Shown: one piece after another, positions 54,062-64,000 of the stretch
Layout: every line of letters begins with the position of its first letter
Position numbering within the stretch: the first letter of the stretch is position 1
Assembly: GCA_947568835.1 (NCBI GenBank)
Contig: OX387610.1
Coordinates: forward strand, 2,969,001-3,033,000
Direction: 5' to 3'
Length of the DNA stretch: 64,000 bases
Source of the DNA: Protonemura montana
Lineage: Eukaryota > Arthropoda > Insecta > Plecoptera > Nemouridae
Notes under the pieces: generated by a model
What the model was told of the DNA's origin: nothing
The model's database searches: none
What the model saw: the letters and a program-made list of their open reading frames with translations, nothing else
Translations under genes and position numbers: made by a program

Positions 54062-55072
54062 TCAACCATCTTGAGGGTAAACAACCCCAATCTGACGACG
54101 CAGCTCGTCTTGAATCTCCGCAATGACCAGACTTTCTCGATGCGTCATTCTAGGACTTTCAAGCAATCCAGACAAGAGACATCTTCTTACCTCCTCCGCC
54201 TCGAAGCTCAGACCAACACTGTTACCATAATTAAACTTCTTCTTAATTGCATCAAACTCCGGCAAAGCAAACTCCTGAGTTTTGACAGTGGGAGTAGAAA
54301 TCTTAGTGGGACACCAAAATGGCGATTGCAGAGTGACAGTGCCCTTCGTACCGATGACAACAGCTTCGTTCGGTAAAGTGCATCGCGTATGAGTCGACAT
54401 CACGACAGTAGCACCGTTTTTATACTGTAAAACAGCTCCCATACTTAAATCGATTCCCTCCGAGTTGGTCGTGCCCACAGCTTTGATGGTAGGCATCTCG
54501 GTACCCATAACCAAAACTGCCAATTGAATGCAGTACACTCCGAGATCCAAAATCGAGCCGCCGCCCAATTCTTTCATTTTGATGCGGTCGACATTTTCGA
54601 TCGGCACCCCGAAGTTGACAATCACTTGTTGGACATCGCCGATAGCACCGGAATCGATCTGTTTCTTCAGCTCGGCGTATGTAGGAAAGCACCGTGACCA
54701 AACCGCTTCCATAGCAAATATGTTATTCGCTTTCGAAAAATCCAATAACTCTTTGGTCTGTTTTAGATTCATCGTCAATGGCTTTTCGCAAAGAATAGGC
54801 TTACGGTTTTCGATCATTATCTTGGCGATTCTCAAGTGTTCCGGGTGTATAGCTCCAATGTAGACGACGTCCACGCTCTTATCTTTGGCTAACTCTTCGT
54901 AAGATCCATAAGACGCCGGAATTCCGTGGACTTTAGCGAATTCTTGAGCCGACTCTAGTTTTCTTGCCGCAACGGCGACAACCAAATGGTCTGATGCTGG
55001 CAAAACACTTAATGCAGTGACAAAATCGTGGCTTATTTTGCCGGCACTGATGATTCCCCAGTTTAAAACCAT
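54062..55072 (-). CDS. DHDH: Trans-1,2-dihydrobenzene-1,2-diol dehydrogenase-like oxidoreductase
   Basis: One uninterrupted coding exon, 336 residues (human DHDH 334). Start chosen at MVLNWGIISAGKIS because it aligns with the mammalian N-terminus and puts the catalytic pair at Asp176 and Tyr180 (SILDLGVYC), the same numbers as in the mammalian enzyme. An acceptor-like ctttgcag ends at 55118, so the exon has a short 5' leader joined to an upstream exon. Gfo/Idh/MocA fold: Rossmann part 1-120 with VAVAARKL and the EKP motif (96-98), then the C-terminal sheet domain (NFGVPIENV; GTKGTVTLQSPFWCPT; C-terminal IGVVYPQDG). The family oxidises trans-dihydrodiols and D-xylose with NADP. The true substrate here is not known. 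No GxGxxG is seen; GIISAGKIS takes its place, as in the family. Confidence 0.94.
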   Translation of the reverse strand: MVLNWGIISAGKISHDFVTALSVLPASDHLVVAVAARKLESAQEFAKVHGIPASYGSYEELAKDKSVDVVYIGAIHPEHLRIAKIMIENRKPILCEKPLTMNLKQTKELLDFSKANNIFAMEAVWSRCFPTYAELKKQIDSGAIGDVQQVIVNFGVPIENVDRIKMKELGGGSILDLGVYCIQLAVLVMGTEMPTIKAVGTTNSEGIDLSMGAVLQYKNGATVVMSTHTRCTLPNEAVVIGTKGTVTLQSPFWCPTKISTPTVKTQEFALPEFDAIKKKFNYGNSVGLSFEAEEVRRCLLSGLLESPRMTHRESLVIAEIQDELRRQIGVVYPQDG

Positions 55073-55297
55073 TGTTTTCAATGAGAGTTTCAGCGTTCTG
55101 GATATGAGTGCTGCTCCCTGCAAAGATCAATCACGACTGAGTTGGGTAATTATTGCTTTGGAATGTAATGTACGTTACTAAGCAGTGGTGTTATCAAATC
55201 CTTCCAGCTGATAACGGGTAATGATTATTTGTACAACTACAAAACGGAAAGAATTCATCGTCATATTGCTGGTAATCTCATATCAATGCCATTACAG

Positions 55298-55545
55298 AGA
55301 CAGGTTTACATGGTATGGTTGCTATTCAATTCACCAAAAGGTTAGACCACAGATTAGACCATTTATTAATAAAGGGGTTCGCAATGCTAGAACCAATTCG
55401 CGACGAGTATTTACTACGGTGCAGACCATGCATCGACGAGTTGCAATCTTGCCAAAAGTCGGCACAAACTTTAAAGAGTAAAATATCACACTGCTTTGCA
55501 TCCAAAAAAGGGAACGACACGTTTTTCTGTCGCGCAGACCAATGA
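55298..55545 (+). CDS. Possible exon of an unknown small protein
   Basis: Open from an acceptor-like gccattacag (ending 55297) to TGA at 55543-55545. An ATG at 55315 would give 76 residues: MVAIQFTKRLDHRLDHLL, a basic/acidic middle (IRDEYLLRCRPCIDELQSCQ) and five cysteines. Composition looks protein-like, but the opposite strand is also open and no family is recognised. If real it is head-to-head with the DHDH-like gene, about 180 bp from its 5' leader. Confidence 0.3.
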
Positions 55546-57340
55546 GTTATTGCGTCCAAAACGGCACTTTCGAGTGAAATCTTGACTCCATCTTGCAAGG
55601 CATATACACCTAGTATGTGTTACTTGGAAAAATGTCAAAACTTGTTACGAGCAGTATTTTTTATCTTGCCCTTTTATGGTATGTAGAACAAAATTAGTAT
55701 TATTATATTACCATCGTAGGCAAAACTCACATGCTGATAAATATCATTGCAAAAACACAGGTATGTTATTTTATTTTCACCTGAATAATCTGTCAACTTG
55801 ACGTTTAATTACCGGCTACCTCAATAACAAATGAGAAGCGCAGTCAAAATTGAACAATCCACATGCCACAAGTTTCAGGGATGGGGTTTTCCTCTTTTAT
55901 TCGGGACTGGTTTGGGGACTGGGATCGATTCTACGTGCTGCATATTCTCACTCTCTCTTCGTACATCTCTCCGTTTGCTCTGTTGCGATGCGTCATTCTC
56001 GGATTGCGAATTGAACAGCTGTGCTGAGTGTAGCGCCTTGGCATGGGTGTGTTTCCTCTCAAAATGTTTCCTCCTATCGTTATAATGCCTAACCATTGTT
56101 TGATACCCCGGCTAGGGATGTGTAGGGGGATGTTTTTGTGCTATTTCTACACTGGTCCTCTCTCTAGCCTCGGTTGGGGTAGGTAAGAAATATATTGACA
56201 TCATTTAGCGTCGATTTCTCTCACAGTTCTGTTACAAATAATCCGTAATAAGAACCGATTTCCGAGTATATTGGCGATATGTTCGCGATAATCGTTCCAA
56301 GCTATCTATCTTGGTGCCTACCTAAATTGAATTGATTGTTGACTTATCAAATTTTAAATAAGACAGCATAATATTGACGCTCAAATAATAGACAAGCACT
56401 TGACAGGACGTCGACAATCAATGGTGCGTGCAGTTTTCGATCAATTTTCTTTCCTCGATCGAGTTTAAAAAGCAAGGTTTCCAATCCCACGCGTATTTCC
56501 GTCTCTTTAAAATGAAGTGGGTTACAGAAACACGTTATGCACTTCCAGCTATTCGTGCCATATAAGTAAATAGACGTGGGTCGCCTCGAAGATCATATGA
56601 TGGCCGAGAGGGATACAATGGACCATTCTGGTGTGGCTCACGGTGCGTTCTCCCTTTGGGCTGTTTCTCAGTGTATAAACTCATGGTGGTGGGCGCCGAT
56701 CGTTTGTCCTTGCGTGCGGCTCGTTGCGTCGTGTATGCAAATGTGTTCGGTGGCTCAAACAGAGGTGGGGGGAGCCTGTCTAGTCCCGTAGAAGGAGAAT
56801 TTCTTGTCCGAGATGAGGAGGAGGTAGAGCCAACGTGATAACAATAAACTTACTGGTTGACAGCGGTGGCTAATTTTGGGGTTATTCGCTGGTTAATGCT
56901 AGGGAATGATTATTTTAGCACGAAAACGTGTATACACAAGAAATCAGATGGAAATTTGAACAATAACTCAAACTTATAATGCATTTAATGAATAAATTGT
57001 AAAACGTTTGAATTTTATCGAATACTAATTCATATGTAACGAATTACGATTCGGTGCTGATTTTTCTGAAGTAAAACGTCTCAATTTGCAGTCACCTTTT
57101 AAAAACTGTCAAGTTAATTAATTTAAGAAAGGAAAATAGCTCGTGCTGTCCATCCTTTGAGTTAAATCTGACACTAGGCCATGCCACGCCTTTTTTTCAC
57201 TGCTTTACATGTTCATCAACACGCATTGTTCCCACAAAACAAACGAATCTAAAGCAAGAAGCAAAGGGCGTGCCCACTTGTACTTTTTCCAACAATTAAA
57301 ACTGTTAGAAGTTAGTTTTTTTATATATGTAATGCGTCTA
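55546..57340. other. Intergenic stretch
   Basis: Some GC-richer patches (55860-56110, 56575-56830) have short open frames on both strands but no recognised product. Confidence 0.35.
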
Positions 57341-57620
57341 CTCACAAAATAGCGACCGGCCGCAGGAAAGTAACCAAAAATATGCTAGTGATTTTTTGCG
57401 TAGGGTGCACAAGAGAATTACGTAGGTCACCAGTTTGAAACCGACCAATGAGAAGTCGCGTAACAACTGTGTGTTGGTTGAACGGGAATCCGTTGGTCGG
57501 GTATGAGACGCCGTCGTTGGCAACGAACAAGTCACTTCAGCCGCGGACGTCGACGAGTAAGCAGCAAGCTCGTGACATTGATATTAATTTTGTAACTAAT
57601 TTATCAATCAAGAAAGAAAA
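57341..57620 (+). promoter_or_regulatory. Beta-tubulin promoter and 5' UTR region
   Basis: Sequence rises in GC toward the start (tcagccgcggacgtcgacga at about 57538). The immediate leader is A-rich (caagaaagaaaa) before ATG. No TATA box is obvious. The start of transcription cannot be placed. Confidence 0.35.
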
Positions 57621-60964
<3,344 letters not shown>

Positions 60965-61376
60965 AGACCGCTCGTCAAGTCTCGAATCTCGCCCCTTTGA
61001 TTACCTTTCGCACTCCTGAGTTCGACAAGGGAAATTGTCTTCATTTTTCTATTTTTGTATAATGTAATTTGTAAACCTTTTTTTGTTGCACTAGGCCAAC
61101 CAACCCCTGTTGGATAGTAATCTGTCAAACGCTTTCAATGTATTTCAACGCATGTATGTTCAAGGTGGTTGAAATTTTTCTATGGACGTTTTTCTCTAAA
61201 AAGTGACATTCCCTATTGGTCGCTATCAGCCGAAATTTCATTTTATTCTCGGAACAAATCGGAAGAATTAATGATTACTCTTTTGCTTTCGGCTTCTCTC
61301 TTTTTGAACATTTGATATTAAGTTTATCCAGTGATGCTTTATAACGAGCTTATTGTCAAATTTACCACAAATCAAA

Positions 61377-61394
61377 ATTAAACGGCTGATTAAA
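61377..61394 (+). terminator. Beta-tubulin polyadenylation signals
   Basis: Two ATTAAA hexamers (61377-61382, 61389-61394) followed within 25 bp by a T/G-rich stretch (tgtgttgttatttcg). About 415 bp of 3' UTR. Confidence 0.6.
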
Positions 61395-62257
61395 TTGAAA
61401 TGCAATGTGTTGTTATTTCGTGGTCCCCTCTCCCGATCCTGAGCTAAGTTGACGAGTTTTCCACTCTTTAATGAAAGATACGCATGGGATAACGATGATT
61501 GAATCTATGATTGGCTAAGTTATCGCATATAGCTAATGAAATATGACCCTCATCTAAGGTTTGGGCTTATTTCCTCGCATGTAGCTGGAACTTCAGGAAG
61601 TTTTTGGATAATATCTGGTTCCAAAAACGTATTTCAATGAATCTGAAGGTGTATTGAATTGAGTTTGAAGGTTAGGTTTTGAAGCAAAAATCTTGTAACC
61701 ATGAGGTTAGGATATAAGAATACGGCTGAAATGAGCCCTGCTAATTATTGTTAGGCAACCAGTGCTACATCCAAGTGTGTAAAGTTGCATAGGTTGAACC
61801 CAATACGTGCAATCGAGAACGTGAGTAGACCAGGAGGTAATGCTTGTTTTTTGCAAAAATCAAACAAATGAAACCCTAGAATCACCATCACAATTAGATG
61901 ATAAATTAGATATCCTACCATTAATTGGCTGATCATTTCACCGATATGTCTTCCAGGGATTGTAAAAAGCAAACAAGATGCCAACAAAGCATCATTTGAG
62001 TTGAACACTTGCTAAAAGTTAATAGTATTCCACTAAAATAGGTCCTGATGGTCATTCCTAAGTCATTTTAGTAGCAAATATGCGGTTGATATTTTCTGGA
62101 TTCATATTTCGAATGTTTAATTCGGGAATGATTGATGAATCATGAGACAGAAGCACGATTTGCTCCAAAATCAAAGTTATTTTTGTCCCAATCAGTGACA
62201 CCGAAGAGATATGACGCTAATTCTAACGTGGATTTATTACTAATTCGATCAAAAATA
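61395..62257. other. Intergenic stretch
   Basis: A minus-strand frame at 61751-62008 encodes a hydrophobic stretch (LMVGYLIYHLIVMVILGF) that could be a membrane exon. No family recognised and no ATG at its beginning, so not called as a gene. Confidence 0.3.
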
Positions 62258-62398
62258 TGTGAAATCTGATTTAAATTGCAAACGCTTGCAATGCGTAATG
62301 TATTTTATTATTAGGAACACTAATAACATCTCAAAAATTGATGCCCAAACGTGCACTCAATAGATGAGATGGTTGTAATGTTCCTATAAATAATATGT
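62258..62398. mobile_element. tRNA-like SINE, inverted arrangement
   Basis: Minus arm gtgaaatctgatttaaattg, gcaaacgcttgcaatgcgta, aggaacactaataacatctc to about 62345, then a short plus arm (gatggttgtaatgttcctat) from about 62370. The tRNA-like centre is largely lost. Confidence 0.6.
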
Positions 62399-62490
62399 TT
62401 CGTTCGTTAACTTTTTATTTGCTTGGCAACATCCAATCAGATTTTTTTTATTTGTTAATAGTCTGTTAGTTAACGAGCCGCTGGAAAACG
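62399..62490. mobile_element. MITE-like element, second copy
   Basis: ttcgttaac ... ttgcttggcaacatccaatc ... gttaatagtctgttag ... ttaacgagccgctgg corresponds to 51347-51456 with one end shortened. Confidence 0.45.
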
Positions 62491-63077
62491 GTTCACAATA
62501 TCGACTTCGAAGACTTGAAAGCGCTTGTACCACGATCAATCTAGTTGAAAGTGATTGGTGAAAATTAAGACCTGAAATTCTTTGCTGGTAAGAAAGTTGA
62601 GAGGTTTTGGTCCCAGACACGATTTCCCGCTCGACACCTCGATAAGAGGAACAGGAAATGACATTCCGTTGCTGCTGATAAATCTGACTGCACTCAAGTA
62701 CTGGCAGTCGGCAGGGAATATTTATTGAGATGAATTGGAGCCAATTAATTTCAAATATAAATGGTTCAATGTCTGGAGTAAAGATCTTCGCCGATCTACA
62801 GCTGGCTGATCTTATATTAAAATTATAAACTGATTTATTTCACGATTTGTTAAATTATCTGATGTTAATTTGTTTTAAAATGTATTATGATTTCCCCAGC
62901 CTAGATAAATGCAAAGCAAAAGTGTGATGGTCTGTCCATACTTATTCCAGTAATGGATTATATTTAACTGTCATTTAAGATGACAAAAAAGCAAACTGTT
63001 GCAATAGATTAGAGAAATGAAGATCCAATATTTCAATTAATAGGAAACAAAATTAGGAAACAAAGGGATTATTGAAC
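62491..63077. other. Non-coding stretch
   Basis: AT-rich, nothing recognised. Confidence 0.4.
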
Positions 63078-63770
63078 GGTTTGGCCTGTAGGAAACACTG
63101 GTCCTCGTGAGATTACACAAGTTAAGCAACACTGCGCTGGGTCAGTTATTGGATGGGTGACCATCATACACATGACCAGTTCTGTTCGGGAGAGAGGTTG
63201 GAGGGATGAAAGTTAAGCAACACTGCGCTGAGTCAGGTATTGGATGGGTGACCATCATACACATGACCAGTTCTGTTCGGGAGAGAGGTTGAAGGGATGA
63301 AAGTTAAGCTACACTGCGCTGGGTCAGGTATTGGATTGGTGGCCATCATACACATGACCAGTTCTGTTCGGGAGAGAGGTTGGAGGGATGAAAGTTAAGC
63401 AACACTGCGCTGGGTCAGGTATTAGATGGGTGACCATCATACACATGACCAGTTCTGTTCGGGAGAGAGTTTGGAGGGATGAAAGTTAGTACAGCAACTT
63501 CACTCGCCTTGCTTATCAACCTCTCAACAGCATGGATTTGTGGAGGAATCCTGTTGTTCGCGTTGTACCGTCCTTCAGAAGGGACGTTAAGCCGCTGGTC
63601 CCCTTAGTCTTCGACAGGAGTAGGCTGCGTGCCGGCACCAAGTTTCCCCTCCTTCCTTCTAGGTTAGGTTAGGTTCATCATCATCATCCTCATCATCATC
63701 CACTCATTCACTGACACCATAGACCAGTGCAGCATGGCCAGATGTCAAAACAGTGCGTCGTTAAACACCA
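63078..63770 (+). mobile_element. 5S-derived SINE, complete plus copy with four promoter units
   Basis: 5' head (ggaaacactggtcctcgtga) and four 5S-like units (gttaagcaacactgcgctgg, tattggatgggtgaccat), then the body (gcatggatttgtggaggaat, cgttgtaccgtccttcagaa) and 3' end (aaaacagtgcgtcgttaaac). The tail passes into aataataatcatcatc. Confidence 0.88.
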
Positions 63771-63783
63771 CAAAATAATAATC

Positions 63784-63866
63784 ATCATCATCCACTTATT
63801 TACCGACGCCATTAGACCAGTGCCGCAGGGCCAATTGTGAAATCAGTGCGTCGTTAAACACCACAC
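63784..63866 (+). mobile_element. Second 5S-SINE 3' end in tandem
   Basis: catcatccacttatttaccg, ccattagaccagtgccgcag and cagtgcgtcgttaaacacca repeat the last 85 bp of the preceding element. Confidence 0.8.
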
Positions 63867-64000
63867 ATCAAGAAAGGGGCCAGGGAGAAAGTGGTTTTAA
63901 AGAGTGGAATGGACGAAAATAGGGATGAAAAATGTACAAAGATTTCGGGAATGAAGAAAGGCAGGATGTTAATGGAATACTCTGACACTAAATAATTGTA
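63867..64000. other. Window end
   Basis: Purine-rich sequence with nothing recognised. Confidence 0.4.

Overview
The window is eukaryotic nuclear DNA, almost certainly from an arthropod and probably an insect. The evidence is spliced genes with GT-AG introns, AATAAA/ATTAAA polyadenylation signals, an interstitial CCTAA (TTAGG-type) telomere-like tract, and proteins that resemble insect or animal versions of beta-1 tubulin, UBE2C, KXD1, BPHL and DHDH. The order and species cannot be fixed from the sequence alone.

Layout. Positions 1 to about 33 kb are gene-poor and dominated by repeats. There are eight or more minisatellite or satellite arrays with periods of 26, 29, 34, 41, 53, 60, about 104 and 114 bp. 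A 5S-rRNA-derived SINE family occurs in about ten full or partial copies. A tRNA-like SINE/foldback family, a Penelope-like repeat family with a conserved GAAACGTCGGG block, and LINE 3' ends are also present. From 33.6 to 44.5 kb lies a compact same-strand gene trio: KXD1 (lysosome-positioning BORC subunit), UBE2C (APC/C ubiquitin-conjugating enzyme) and BPHL (mitochondrial serine hydrolase). All exons of the three genes can be traced. BPHL intron 4 holds an antisense LINE reverse transcriptase and an exact 179-bp duplication that copies the acceptor and start of the last exon. From 44.5 to 54 kb there is mostly non-coding sequence with a 26-bp array and small repeats. A DHDH-like oxidoreductase lies at 54.06-55.07 kb on the minus strand, with a possible unknown exon head-to-head beside it. 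Beta-tubulin occupies 57.62-60.96 kb with one 2-kb intron. The last 3 kb hold a tRNA-SINE, a MITE-like element and a complete 5S-SINE.

The most unusual feature is the 5S-derived SINE. Its 5' module keeps both 5S internal promoter boxes and is repeated in tandem (about 91 bp per unit, 1 to 7 units). It exists as complete elements, as promoter-array-only fragments and as an inverted dimer. A second is a composite element that carries two different minisatellites (53 bp and 60 bp), found at three loci. The genes have unrelated functions and there is no pathway linking them. All intron-exon structures are my own reading of splice signals and family similarity and have no transcript support here.
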